From Malurus cyaneus samueli (taxonomy: Eukaryota > Chordata > Aves > Passeriformes > Maluridae): a DNA stretch of 64,000 nucleotides. Under the pieces are notes generated by a model. That model searched no databases and was not told the origin of the DNA. It saw nothing but the letters and a program-made list of their open reading frames with translations. The translations under genes and the position numbers were made by a program. Of the stretch, positions 1 through 12,695 are shown one piece after another. The DNA is taken from assembly GCA_009741485.1 (NCBI GenBank), contig CM019218.1, forward strand, positions 32,364,387-32,428,386, read 5' to 3'. The first letter of the stretch is position 1. The number at the start of each line of letters is the position of its first letter.

Positions 1-3000
1 ATTGTTTGCTCCACTGCACTACTAAACTTCCTGCAATCCACTTCTGATTTGTTTCTGGGGATTTCTCATTTCTGTACTCAGTACTGCTTATTCATGGCCT
101 AAACTAAGCCCCCAGTTATCCTTCACTCTGTTGCCTTCAAGGACACAAGTGCTGCAGGCAGAGGGTGCTCTGGGTAGCTGAAGAAGCCATCAGCTGTTGA
201 CACGCAAAGAAGTCAGAGACCGAATCTAGGATGGATTCAAGGACTACTAAACTACTAAATGTAGTTTCCTAACCTCATGTTACGATAGTGGCAAATGCCA
301 CCAACTAGTAACTAAAAAGATTTCACACCACAGGGGCAAAAAAAACAGGAGCTTGTCCTAGTGCTATTTTAAAAGTTCATTTCTGTTCTTTCCTCTTGCT
401 TCCTCCCATCTCTCCTGCACTTTTCCAGTAGTTTGTTCACTTTGTCTGGTGGCTCCTGACTGCACTTCCCGGGATCTGGTACAGCAAGAGGGGGCTACTC
501 CAATGATCCTGGCAGGGAAACTGTGTCTGCCTGTGGGTAAGCTGAAAGGCGAGACTGAGTAGAGCAATTGAAGCGCTTGGCTGTATTGAAGAGCTTGACT
601 GCTCACTTATTTTGTGAAAGGAGCAAGGCACATTTGCATGTCTTTGAATCTCACGCCTAAAAAGAGTAGCTGGAGCTGGGCGGCTCAGTGATAACTTCTG
701 CTGTATGGAAGGAACAAATTATGTCATGCCCAAATTGCAGTGTGCCAAAGATAATGCCTGCGATGTGTCTGCCCACTCTCAGCAGAAACAGCCACTGGGT
801 GCTTGCCTGGCCCTTCCTCCCTCGAGGCTTCTGGCTCAGTCCAGCTCTGCACAGAGGAGCAGCCCGGAGCTCTGCTGTGCCAGCGTCTGCTGCAGGCATA
901 GCATGGATGGGTGACAGGGGGCACTTCGCTCTTGTTTCCTCCCTGACCCCTGATCCTAACAGTGGGAAAATATAAGTGCACATCTATTTGCTTTTAACAT
1001 TCTTCACAGCGTCTTAATTTTTCTGGAAAGGGTTAGGGTGCTTTTAAGCTGTGCACAAGCCATTAGTCCATATTATGCCTTGGTAGACTGGTCAGTCACC
1101 ACAACCTTCAAGTCTTAATAGCACTATTGACTAGCAGATTGCTGTGTGACCTCCTTTGCTTTAATACTCTTCCTCAGGTCAGGCTCAATACACAGCCCAG
1201 GGAGAAAGAAGGGGCAGAGAGGAGTACATAGAACTGGCTTCTTGCCTACTGAGTATTTGCCTTTTCCTGCTTGCTTGTGTTCTGCCGTACTTAAACTGGA
1301 GAATTTTTCCATGTATAAAGTATTCTAACTGATCTAGTCAGCTACAGAGTCTGTCATAGGGGGCAAATATCTGAGAGCTGCACTATATTCTGCTAACTGT
1401 TCGAGCACCAAACAAAAAATTGCCTCCTTGATGAAAATTTGATGAGGTTACACACCTCTAGCATAGAAATCTTTGTGGTTTTTCTTTCAGTGCTTCCCTG
1501 GCCTAAAAGCAACACTCAAACCAGTATTAGTTCCATAGCACTGATTTGTTTGGTCTGATTTTGCAGTTAGATTTCAATTCCCCACTAAACCCCTGTAGTT
1601 TTTAGTCATATTTGATTTTTGAGTGAGCCATCTTTATTAGTCAAAATATGGGTCATAGCTTACCTAGGGGAGAGTCATGGTAATCACAGCATCTAGTATG
1701 GGTTTCTGATTTGCTGTAAGATGTCCTCCCCAAATCCTGCAATTTTGGGCATATTACTTGCATCCTGTTGTCTTTGTGGCTGTAGTGGGTAGAAATGATG
1801 GGAAATGCCTCAGAGAAAGGTGCTGGCAGGTAAAGATATCCCCGTCTGAGGTCAAGAAAAGGCAGGCGACAGTCACCAGAGGAGCTGTAGCAGTCCTGCA
1901 CAAGAGCCCTTGAGGTGTTTTCCCAGCAACATAGGGGATGAACAGGAAAGCAGAACAGGAAAACCTGGGGCTGCTTGGTGTGAGATGCCAACCATCATTT
2001 CATGATGAGACAAGGAAGAGACAGAACAAAACTCTGTGCATAACCACACATCAATCTCTCTCTTACTGAAATTTCTCAAGAAGTGGCAGAGTAGTCTTGG
2101 AGCATGCTTGTGGGAAAACAGAAAATTTTGCTTAAGCTTCATGAGGTTTGGGGGTTTTTGGGGAGGGGGAGGGAGGTTAACGGCAACTTTCAGTCTGATC
2201 TGTTTTAAAAATAGACTATCTCTAGTAGATACATAGAGGGCAGATTTGAAAAAAAAAACAAGTGGCAATGTCAACATATAGAGATAAATGCTGGATCAGT
2301 TTCACCAGGTGCTGAAGTGGGTTAAATGCCAAATTTCTACTGGCTTCTGAAGTTAACCTGTGTCCTCATGTGAAGGAGGAAACCTTTCTGGTTTCCCCTT
2401 ACATAGCTTTGTACTTACGGTCTTTGTATGAATCAGCCCTACGCAGGAGGTTTGAAGGGAAGGGGCCACGCTTTCTGAAGTGCATCTCTTTAGGTTGGGA
2501 AAGAAAACAGAAGAATTTGACTCCTTTGGGACCTGAGAAAATGTTGCAAAATGCGAAAATGGGTCTAGATTTTTCAGAGGCATCACAGGGCTGGTTGATG
2601 GAGTCCAGCAGAGATCTCCCCAAGGGCCTGGAGCAGGTGGGGTGCCAGATGGCAGCAAACTTGTCAGGCCTGCCAGGAGCACAGGGCAGCTCTGTGCTCC
2701 ACTGGTCCTGGGCCAAAGGTCCAGACTGAGCTCAGGAAAGGCTGACTGACCTGCTTTTTATCCCATTGCACCGGGCACTGTGGCTGCTCAGTAGTTCAGC
2801 ATGCACAGTCTTCAGGTTCATTATGGAACTGCTTTTGTGTACTTAGAGACGTCCAAGCCTTAGATATAAGGCATGACCAAAAATCCTTTCCTGCAATTAC
2901 TTTACAGATCAAGGCATTGAAAATTAGTAGCAACCTTAATCTTAGTGCCATCTGCGTCCCTCTGAGTTTTCTATGGTCTTGGCCTGATAAAACATACCTG

Positions 3001-6000
3001 AAGCAACCTGACAGGCAAACTGTAGGTACAATTGTACAGTAATCCACAATTTGTCCATATAAGGCCTTGGTAATCAAACTATTCTGTGCCTTGTAAATGT
3101 ATTTAATAGCCAGTCATGCAGATATTTCTTAAATCCTAATAGTGTGTTTGCATTCCTGCCAAGGAAAAATGTTCTAATGGATTTGTTTTCACATTTTCAG
3201 GGAATGATGTAGCAGCACAGACAAAACCAGGCTGCTTCTGTAATTATTTTTTTCAAAAATCAAGATAGAGAGATATAGGATGTTATATTTCTGGCCTGTC
3301 CATAGCCATCTGTATATTTAATACCTTGTCTGATGGCAGCTGAAAGTTTCTGCTGCCACCATATCTATGCTGTGAGATAGTTCTTGTTTAATTTCTGAAA
3401 CCAGATATATCAATAAATTAATTCTTATTTAACTGAAAAAATCTTTGTTATCCTTATCTGGACATGAATAAATCCCCAAAAAAATATTTTTTAATTTATT
3501 TGACCTAGTATTCTTGTTGTTGTGAAGCAATATGCCCCACCTGGGGCACATCCAAACTCGAGGATTGGTAGTACTGGACGAGATGGAAGCCAGCCTAGCT
3601 CAGTGTTCAGCACTGGGCATCTATAGACTTCTTGACTAGAGGAGTCAGGATTGTATATAAAAGCATTCAGTTGTTTCTTTTTCAATCTTAGTTTGGCCTT
3701 AATCTTACTTTTTGTAGAGATGCACTTCTAAATCTTTCCCACTGCACTTCTCTAAGCCCTCAACTTTCTGCTAAGTCCTTCTGCAGATGGCAGGACCAGA
3801 AGTGCAGAGTCTTTGGCATGCAGATGCACTGCTGTGCTGTCCTCACATTCTCCAAAGTGTTCACTACCCCTTCACAAAGTATCCCTAACACTTAATTTTC
3901 TAACTGCTATGGAACATAAACTAAGTTGACATTATTTTTAAGAACAGGCCCCAGAGCCCCATGTTGATATAATGAGGTCGGCACTGTTTTTCCCTTGTCC
4001 TTTATTTTGAATTTCTAGGTTGCAGTTTTTCTGCTGTCTTCTCACCTTGTCACTTGCTAACATATGGTTGTTTTGCAGCTCTTCACAGATAACCCTTCTG
4101 TTTTACTCAGCATATCCTCATGCCACTGGGAGGTTTGCTGCATTTATTACTCACTCATTTGCCAGGTAATTTATGAAGTTCACCAAACATCACAGACTTC
4201 AACACTCATCCCTCTGGTATTGCCCTGGTGAACTCCATCTGTCATGAAGGTTGGCTCTCTATTTACACCTTTTATTTCCTGTCCTTTAATCATTCATCTA
4301 CTCATTATCCTGTGAATTTATATTCCTAGGGAAACGTTGAGAGAGCAGCTTGCTTCATGGCCCTTCAGTAGGATAAGCAGGTGCTTGTATGCACTGGGTC
4401 TTTTTTATCCATGCACTTCATGGCTTCATGGCCACTTCAAAGGCTTTGGAAAGTTTCTAGCACGAACATGGTAGGTAGAAAGTAACAGAGACAGTGAAAG
4501 TGCCATTTATTACCTCCCTTTTACAGACACCCCAGTGGGGGTAGAGAGTTCATCCAGGGTACTGGAAGACTCTGCTTCATTGCCTCCTTTCTACGAAAGG
4601 ATTTGATTTTGCTTCTTCCAGCGAAGCATCCCAGCTACCAGACTATTAGCTTAGCTTCTGTTTTCTCTCAGCTTTTCTTGATAGATCTCTTTCATTTGGC
4701 TTAAAATATGCATTGACTCAGGGATGGGAATTTGTAGCCTGGTGACTGTCCTTTAGGTTCTGTTTTATCCACTGCTGTTTCAGTGAGTATTGGGTTTCTC
4801 CAGTTGAAAGTGGAGCCAATCGCAGTGAATGACAGAATTGCATGCAGCCCACACATGAGGATGATTGAGAGTGAGAGATGTAGAACGGAAAAGGCTTTCC
4901 AACTACCTTCTTCAAAGTGAAATCCAGTCTCCATCATTCACCTGCTCCTTTTCCTCCTACAGAACACCTAAACTATTGAACAGTCTTGCAGTGTCTTCAG
5001 ACACTTTGATACATATGGGAAGAAATGTTGAAGACAGAATCACTGGAAGTGGAACAATGCAGGGCTGTGCATGCCCAGAGCTCCTTCAATGGGGGAAGGG
5101 ATGGGGACTTAACATCTAGCAGGGAAATTGGAAGGAGAGGCCTGAGAAACAGGGAGGATTACCAAATCCTACGTGCACTTGGAGAAGCTGGAAAACCCAA
5201 TAAAAGAAAATAGGATGGGGGAAAGGCAGATTTGTTGTCTTGGGTGTGGGACTTGCAAGTAATCCTTGGAATCAACAGGACAGCAGGTGGGGATGTGCTG
5301 GGGGCATGAAGAGCTCCCAGCTGATGCTCTGTCCTGGGAGCCTCCTGTTAACCTCTCACCATGTCTGAGACCCCTTAGTGCTCTGACAAGCTGCAAGCCA
5401 GTTTCACCTCCACTTTTTGGCCAGTGCCTGGGTTAGCTCTTCAGAGCATTTCCCTTTCTTCTGCATGTCAATGCTCAGAGAAAGTGTCTTGGATATTCAC
5501 AAGCCCCTGGCAGAGGAAGGGAAAGCAGGGATGAACACTACCAGGTGATGGATGGAAAAGGGTGTGGCTGAAACCAGGTAGGTATAGGAGGGTTACAGAG
5601 AAATCAAATGACAGCTGAGGTTTACAGTATTTTTGTAAAGATCTGGACAGGATCTGAGCCCTTTGGCACCTCTGTCCTTACAACCTTGCAGAGGCAAATC
5701 ATAACTCTCTCTTGCCAGGGTAAAACAAAGCACTTGCACTTATCCCAGAGAGACTAATCTTGCTGTGTTCCCTGAGGATGAGCTAGGCATAATAAGACTT
5801 TTTTATAAGTATTGTCTGTGATAAAACCAGAAACCCTTCATAGGTTATTAGCTGATAGAATGATACTCTAATGCACTTTGTAATTCACTTTTTATTCATG
5901 AGGCCTGACAGCTATTTCCACAATGTGTTTCAGGACTGCATGGTCTCCATGGAGAGGTTTCTTCTTGTTGTGTCAGGTACTGGATATTGAAAGACAATTA

Positions 6001-7381
6001 AAGAACTGTTTGTGCACGGCAGCTTTCCTCCATGTTTTTTAAAAAGGCAAAAGAAAGCAGTAAGCTATTGCCAAGACAGAGCCAGAAACTTGGCTTCAGG
6101 ATTCGTTATTCTCTTTGGCCTCATAATATTTTGGCCCTAGCTGCTTCTCCCATCATTACATCATGATTTCTTCAGATGTACTCAAAGCTCTTGGACATTT
6201 CCAGGTCCAAGTGGCTTTTGGAGTGCCACAAGATTGATTCTGTTGCATGTTCCAGTTGCTGCACTTACCAAGCATCCAGTTCCGGGAACAGCCTTGTGAT
6301 GGCTAGGAGCTGCTTAGATGGTAGCGAAAGCCCCTTGATTTAGAAAGGATTTTCAGCAGTGATGACGATTTCTGATGCATGCCGGATGAAGCTAATAGGA
6401 AGATCTGCACTGAATTCGGGATGTGCTGGCTCATGTCGGGTAGGATCTTGGCAGCTTTCATGGCTGTCAGATTGCAATGTTATATGCCTTCAACGGCAGA
6501 CAGGAGCTGGGAGAAGAGCAGATTGTGGCCTGCCAGGCAGCTGGGAAGTAGCTCATGCAGTAGGAGGGACCACACATGGCTGAGAGCACCAACTTGTGTA
6601 ATGATGAATGGGAGGTGAGGAGGAGCCACAAAATACTTGCCTAATCTTTAGCATGTTATTCTGACCACAGTTTGAAAAGGAAAAAAAACCCAACAGACCA
6701 CTGGAAAGATGAAGAACTTCACACCTGAGAAATGTCTGACCTTTGCCACGCAATGTTTGCATATAGGGTCAAGAAGGTGTTAGAAATATTTTCCTGTGGC
6801 AGCTTGGTTAGGACTTCTTCTAGCTGAAGTCCACTGGTCTAGTGAACACAGCAAGATCTTTGACCTTGACCTGAAGAAATCAGGTCATATTCTGTATAAG
6901 TGCATGTCACAGAATGGGACCAGAATGTGTCTAGTCTGTCTCACAGATGTTGTATTCTAGTGGAACTGGTGCTCTGTAAGAGTCTACTTTAATTGCTGAT
7001 TCAGCTGCCCTTAAGGTTTCAGGTACCCCCGATGGCTTTTCTAGTTGGCCTTGCAGGGCACTCTCACCTTCCTGCCGCAGGTAGTTGAAAATACATGTGG
7101 ATGCAGCCCTGGAAACTTCTCAGTGAGATGTGCAGCACTCATGTCATGCAGCACAGCGGGCTCCCAGGGGGATCAGGGGAGCAGTCCTTGCCTCGCTGCC
7201 CTGTGGTGGCAGGTGCGGGATTGCTCTCGCTGTGGGTCGCAGAGCGGCAAGAGAAGCCCGGCATGGAACACGTGCAGAACTGCTTGCCTGCGGGGAACAG
7301 AGACCCTGGTAAGCCATGTGGACGCCTTCTTCCTTTCCCACGAAGTAAAAGGAAAAAAGAGTGGGAAGTTTCTACACCATC
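1..7381. other. Intergenic DNA, no gene recognised
   Basis: AT-rich non-coding sequence. Open frames here reach 134 codons, but none has a recognisable domain, a convincing splice context or a protein-like composition, and they overlap on opposite strands as chance frames do. No tRNA, rRNA, LTR pair or well-preserved transposon was seen. If avian synteny follows other vertebrates, this lies between SIPA1L1 and RGS6; that is knowledge of the locus, not something the sequence shows. Confidence 0.6.
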
Positions 7382-7984
7382 CCTGCGCTGGGAGGGGCCG
7401 TGAGGGCTGGGAAGGGGCCGTGAGGGCTGGGAAGGGGCCGTGAGGGCTGGGGGGCCGTGAGGGCTGGGAAAGGGCCGTGAGTGCTGGGAAGGGGCCGTGA
7501 GGGCTGGGAAAGGGCCGTGAGTGCTGGGAAGGGGCCGTGAGGGCTGGGAAGGGGCCGTGAGGGCTGGGAAAGGGCCGTGAGCGCTGGGAAGGGCTGGAAG
7601 GGGCTGTGAGGGCTTGGGAGGGGCCGTGAGGGCTGGGAAGGGGCCGTGAGGGCTGGGAAGGGCCGTGAGGGCTGCGAAGGGGCCGTGAGGGCTGGGAAGG
7701 GGCCGTGAGGGCTGGGAAGGGCCGTGAGGGCTGCGAAGGGGCCGTGAGGGCTGCGAAGGGGCCGTGAGGGCTGGGAATGGGCCGTGAGGGCTGCGAAGGG
7801 GCCGTGAGGGTGGGAGAGTGAGGGCCGTGAGGGCTGGGAAGGGCCGTGAGGGCTGCGAAGGGGCCGTGAGGGCTGCGAAGGGGCCGTGAGGGCTGCGAAG
7901 GGGCCGTGAGGGCTGGGAATGGGCCGTGAGGGCTGCGAAGGGGCCGTGAGGGATGGGAAAGGGGCCATGAGGGCTGGGAAGGGG
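7382..7984. repeat. G-rich minisatellite, about 20-bp unit
   Basis: About 30 tandem copies of a 20-bp unit, approximately GGGGCCGTGAGGGCTGGGAA, with variants carrying GCTGCGAA or GAGTGCTGG and some units one to several bases shorter. Each unit carries three G-runs on the + strand, so the array has dense G-quadruplex potential, and one CpG. Because unit length is not a multiple of three and the minus strand lacks stops in this motif, long Pro/Ser/His-rich open frames run through it (for example 7139-8092 on minus). These are repeat artefacts. The array starts abruptly near 7382 and ends directly against a CTCF-like motif. Confidence 0.95.
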
Positions 7985-7986
7985 CC

Positions 7987-8005
7987 CAGCGCCCTCTGCT
8001 GGCCG
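7987..8005 (-). promoter_or_regulatory. CTCF-like binding motif
   Basis: The 19 bases read CAGCGCCCTCTGCTGGCCG on +, the reverse complement of the well-known CTCF core (CCAGCAGAGGGCGCTG form). Compared with the standard vertebrate consensus it differs at about four degenerate positions and keeps the GCGCCC and TGG cores. The G-rich strand, and so the motif orientation, is minus. It sits immediately after the minisatellite and about 36 kb upstream of the RGS6 CpG island. A role as insulator or loop anchor is inferred; occupancy cannot be seen in sequence. Confidence 0.6.
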
Positions 8006-8082
8006 CAGCGGGTTCCGCGCGCCCTGCGCGGGAGCGGCTCCTCTGCCCGGCCCGGCCTGTGCCGTCACTTCAGGGACAATAA

Positions 8083-8200
8083 TCTCGGACAAGTCACTTC
8101 ACGTCTCTCTCTCAGATTCCTAGTGAGGGCAGTGGGAACAAGAGTTCGGCTTTATAAAGTGTTTTGAACTCCTTTTGTAAAAAGATGTGTAGGAACAGTG
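8083..8200 (+). mobile_element. Possible MIR/CORE-SINE remnant
   Basis: The segment around 8085-8125 (ACAAGTCACTTCACGTCTCT then CTCAGATTCCTAG) follows the conserved MIR core order of CAAGTCACTTAACCTCTCT and CTCAGTTTCCTCA. It is followed at about 8150 by TTATAAAGTGTTTTGAACTC, resembling the GTAAAGCGCTT-type tail. The copy is badly decayed. Identification is from remembered consensus only. Confidence 0.4.
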
Positions 8201-8286
8201 CTCTCTGCTAATAAAAATTTAGAACTTTAAAATAAATTATTATTAAGCTATCTCCTTTCCAAGTTCCACTTGTTGTCTGATTTCAG

Positions 8287-8324
8287 GATTTCATTTCCTT
8301 CCTTTCAGGAAAGGAAATGAAATC
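8287..8324. repeat. Perfect 14-bp inverted repeat
   Basis: Arms at 8287-8300 (GATTTCATTTCCTT) and 8311-8324 are exact reverse complements, separated by a 10-base loop. The hairpin could be a small palindrome from replication slippage or part of a decayed element. No flanking target-site duplication was evident. Confidence 0.85.
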
Positions 8325-9727
8325 TTGCAATTTCAATCAGCATCGATTCAGCAAGCTTTGGACCATTTATCTGCACTTTATGTCACCTGTTCCTTTCACT
8401 TGATTCCCTGAACTCGCCGTTTCTGTGAGTAGAATTTTGGCAAGTTTTGCTCCTTTGCGCTGAACCTGATTTCTTCCCACTCCCTTTGGTTGCATTCACT
8501 GCATTTGCAAATTTTGGGTTTTTTTTCCCAACCCTAATATAAACCTAATCCACTGTATAGGAGCATGTTACCATTGGAATGGTAGAAAGAGGTGGTGCAG
8601 TCACACGTGGGGGCTGTGTTGAAGCCCTCGTTACTGCAATAAATTGCTCTTCTTTGCAGACCTAATGCTATCTACTGGGGAAAAGATCCCAAAGTCTACA
8701 ATTATCATCGTTATTCTGTGTGCCCACATGTTATTTCCAGAAAAAATGTTGCATTTTCTTTAAGAAAGACTTGGGCTGATTTATCTTTGGTTTTCAGCTG
8801 TGTTTCTGAGAGGTAACTGTGGGTTTCTCAGCAAATGTATTGATATTACATAGCTGTCATGAGAAAGAAGGCGACATGCTGGGAATTTGGCAGCAGTTCC
8901 CTAGTGAAAGAAAGCATGTAATGATCTTATTGCATGAGTTTCCTATTTTCCTCTTGTTTCACATCTTCCACAGATGCAAACTGGAGATTAGAAGAATTGC
9001 ACATCCTGGTTTTCTAGCAAAACTCGGTTTTCTCCAGAATGCTCCTTTAATGTTTTTTAAATGGCAGCTCTGCTCAGTCCCTGCTTCTCCTCCTACCTTT
9101 TTAAGGTTGTAAGGAGTTTTAGATGTGTAGTGTGATTGTCATAGGCCATTTTCCTCCTGCTGTGCTGAATCAAGGCTGTAGACAGCAGTTTCTGCTCAGT
9201 GGGTAGAATAATCTGTCAAGTGATAAGAAATGTGCAGTTTCTGCTTCCTACATCCACTAGTTGTGGACTAATGGATGTGGTCAATCTTAAAGCAGAAGCA
9301 GAGCATGCCCCAGCTGTACCTGAGTGTTTCTTGGGATGAAGTTTTCAATTGTTTTGCCAGGTGTAAAGTGGAGGTGGGATCAGTTTGACGAGTATGCATA
9401 ATCTGTAAAATTGCTACTCCAAGTGTTTGTCAGCTAAAAGAAAATTGCTGAGTGTTTTTTTATGCTTCCAGTTTTATAGGTAAGGAAAGGATTAAAACAG
9501 TGCTGGAATACTTCATCTGTATATAAACATCTGGTTCATTCACAGGGTGTATGAAACAGAGCTTTTGCCACATTAGGAAGTTCTTTCTTGGACACAACTG
9601 GCAGCTCACTGCACCTCAGGAGCGGCTGGGTGCAGTTTGGGACTGCTGCTTGGGGCCACACATTTGCAACCCTATCAAGTATATAAATTAAAAAGAAAGG
9701 GAAACAGGAGGCAGTATATCATCTGCA

Positions 9728-9769
9728 GGCCTGTACCCCAGCAATGTAGGCCTGTATCCCAACAATGTC
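9728..9769. repeat. Two-copy 21-bp tandem repeat
   Basis: GGCCTGTACCCCAGCAATGTA is followed directly by a near-identical copy with three changes (GGCCTGTATCCCAACAATGTC). This is a local duplication with no obvious function. Confidence 0.85.
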
Positions 9770-11289
9770 CTGAAGGCCAGCCCGTTCTTCCCCCTGTCTA
9801 TATCCATTGCTATCACCATCACATTCTTTCACTCCTTTTTCTACAGTAGGCTCAGAGCTGAAGCAATAAGCTGTATTCAGTTGAGCAAGCTGAAAAAGAA
9901 CAGTTTGATGAGTGTTGATAAGTTTGTCCTTACAGATTTGGCTGAAGAGCATTCTATCTCTGTGATCCCCCCAAGGCAAGTGGAGTAAAGGCAAGACAAA
10001 CAATTAAGTAATGAAGTTGTATTAAGTAATGAGCTCTAACCTTCCTGGCCATAACCAGCAAAAATGGAAGACAAAACATTATTCACCTGCTGCTGGAAGC
10101 TAATCCTTCTGTACCTATCTCATTTCTGCTAAAAGAAAATGTGTCTCAGCAAAATTGAAAGTACTTCCAAAAATAGACTCCATTCCTACCTTCAAAAAGT
10201 AGGTGAAAGAATGCCAACAGGTGACCTGCCAAGCTGCTGTTTTTCTCAGGGAGACATCAGCTGAACCATGAGGAACCAAAGGACTGGCATCCGCTGAACC
10301 ATGAGGCCAAAGGTGATGCAGTCAGCGAGGATGGTCCAGGGATCACATTGACACTCAAGATGACTTATCACCTCATTTTCCTGCTGGGCTCATCCTTCAA
10401 ATCAAAATGACCTCTTTGGCCACCTCTGGCAGATCGTGTTCCTCTGCTCCACAGAATTCTCTGCACTTGAAGCCAGGTTGAAAAGGCTCATCAGTCCCTC
10501 AAGTACTTGGCAGTTATTGCATAGCCAGCACTGCTGAGCACTACAGAGCAGAGAACAAATGTGTGTGTAGTTGCAATTGGCAATATTTACACCTTCCTAC
10601 AACCATTTGTTCATCCAGGCAGCAGCTGTGGAGCAGTTTCATAAAACTTAACACCATGAGTTTGAAATAAACATGTTTTTTTGTTTATCCCCATTGCCGA
10701 GGTGAATAGAATATTAATTATGCAAAAACACAAGGCCAGCTAGGCCAAGTCAGAAGTACTGTTAAAGCCTGATGTGAATTTGGAGAGGAGGAATGGAGAG
10801 AGGCTGCCCCTGCTTAAAAGCTTATTTTAGTGCTGTAGCCACAGCCTGGTTGTCACACCCTGACTTTTTACCCTTCTCTGGCCTAGATCCTCTCAGGGGT
10901 AAGAAGCCTGTTCTCTGTGAAACCCTAACCCTGAAGTGTTCTCAGTCTCCAGCACTTCCCCAGATCTCTGCCATGGTATGTTAAGCATCTTTCCAGAAGC
11001 TTGGGAGAGCAGAGGAGTTGCCTGATATTGACAGATTATCTATGCACTCTGAGGGAGCAAGGCATCAAAGAGCTCCAGTCTTGGTTTCTGGTCAGAGATT
11101 GATGCCTGCCATGCTTTGTTATGCACTGAACTGATGCACCCGGTGTGAGACATTGGGGATGCTTCAAGGGGACACCATCAATTATCAATCTATGCAGCAC
11201 CTTGTACAATGCTGATGAACTTCACAGCCATCACAGTATAAAGCTATCAAATTATAGTAACAGTACTCTGCTTTAACACAGGAAACAGA

Positions 11290-11363
11290 ATAATGTTGCA
11301 GACTCTTGCCTAAAAATACAAGGATTAGATAATGCTGCAGACTCTTGCCTAAAAATACAAGAG
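11290..11363. repeat. Two-copy 39-bp tandem duplication
   Basis: ATAATGTTGCAGACTCTTGC and the following 15 bases at 11290-11324 recur at 11329-11363 with a single T/C change (period 39). The near-identity suggests a recent local duplication. Confidence 0.9.
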
Positions 11364-12676
11364 CTTGGCACGGGGTCGCCTGGAGTCATTCTAGTCTCCT
11401 GCAAAGAATACTTGAGAGTCAAGCCTTAATTGCTTGTTTTACATGAGGAACACGGAAGTCTTCACTTTGCATCCAAGGCTGCTTGTGACACAAAACACGT
11501 TTTAAAATCTCCCTGAGGTTTACCCCTTTTCTGAAAGGGGTAGACAGGAACCCAGCTCTGCAGCTAATTTTCAGTAGTCTCTATTGTTCAATGGTTTATT
11601 GCCCAGGCTTACCTCCCCCCGAAATAGTGCTGTACTTAGTTTCAGCCTTAAAGTATTTCTATAAACTGCGTATCCTCTGACCTTGTCCCTCCTTTGAGTT
11701 ATTATCCTCCCCCAAGGGACTCGGCAGTTAACATTTCAGAGCTGATGATAATGAGACTGGTCTGGACTGCCTGCCCAGATGAGTCAGCAAAGCAGGAGTG
11801 CTTCTGCCCCAGCTTCACATCATCTGTTCACAGAGCCCTTGGTATTGACTGATACCCTGCCAGGCTGTGCCCAGTGCCAGGCACAAGAGAGGGTATGGCC
11901 AGGGCATTTACAGAAGCAGGTTTTCCTGGCCTTCATCTATCAGTCTGTTGTGGTCATGCTTAATGGGAATGCATGTTCAACACACAAGCTTTGATATGCT
12001 GCACTACTCGAAGTAAGGACTTCTTTGATTCACAGCCTGGTTTCAGGGGGTCAGGCTGGCACAAATATATTTGCACTGTGCTATTTTTGGTGTAATGAGC
12101 CCTGGCTGTCCCCAGCTGTGGCAGCCCCATCATTCCCTTGCCAGGGCTATGTGCATCATGTCTTCTCAGCTGGGCCAGCTGTATCAGCCTGGGGACCCGA
12201 TGATATCTGGGACAGGGACCATGTAACTGTCCAGCCTTTGTAGACAGGCCCAAGGCAAGAAGCCAGCATCCAGCATTGTGAGTAACATTGTACTGGGTGC
12301 AGCTCTTTCCTGGGTTCAGACCGGATTTCCCAACTATATCATGTCACTTGGAGTAGGAGCAGTTGAAGACAGGGCATGATGGGATGTGATGTCTCCGAGC
12401 GACAGAGGTGTACATCCTTTGCTCAAATACCTCCACGTTAGGTTTCCTATGCTTTTCTGCCGAGGAATTGTGTGTGTTGTCTTCTGTTTGCTCCCACTGG
12501 GTGGAGCAGCTCCCTGCTTAATGTCTGCTGCCTGCATATCCCCGTTCTGAAAGAGCAGGTTCCAAAAAATCACAGAGAAAGCAGAGCCAGAGCAGGGGCA
12601 AGACAACATTGAATGAAGAACTGCTTCTGGCCATTTAAAGCAAAGCTGAATTTTACCAGGAAAAGCGGCTAGCATG

Positions 12677-12695
12677 TAGTAGTAGTAGTATAGTA
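12677..12695. repeat. Short (TAG)n microsatellite
   Basis: TAG is repeated about five times, ending in TATAGTATAAAA. It is short and slightly interrupted. Confidence 0.8.

Noticed and set aside
140..180. GGCAGAGGGTGCTCT as a CTCF site
   Set aside because: Spacing and several core positions do not fit the consensus, unlike the site at 7987.
1873..2277. 134-codon minus ORF
   Set aside because: No domain, composition like random translated DNA, no splice or promoter support.
7139..8092. 317-codon minus-strand ORF rich in Pro, Ser and His
   Set aside because: It is generated by the 20-bp minisatellite, whose complement lacks stops in several frames; a second minus frame (7372-7968) is open for the same reason.
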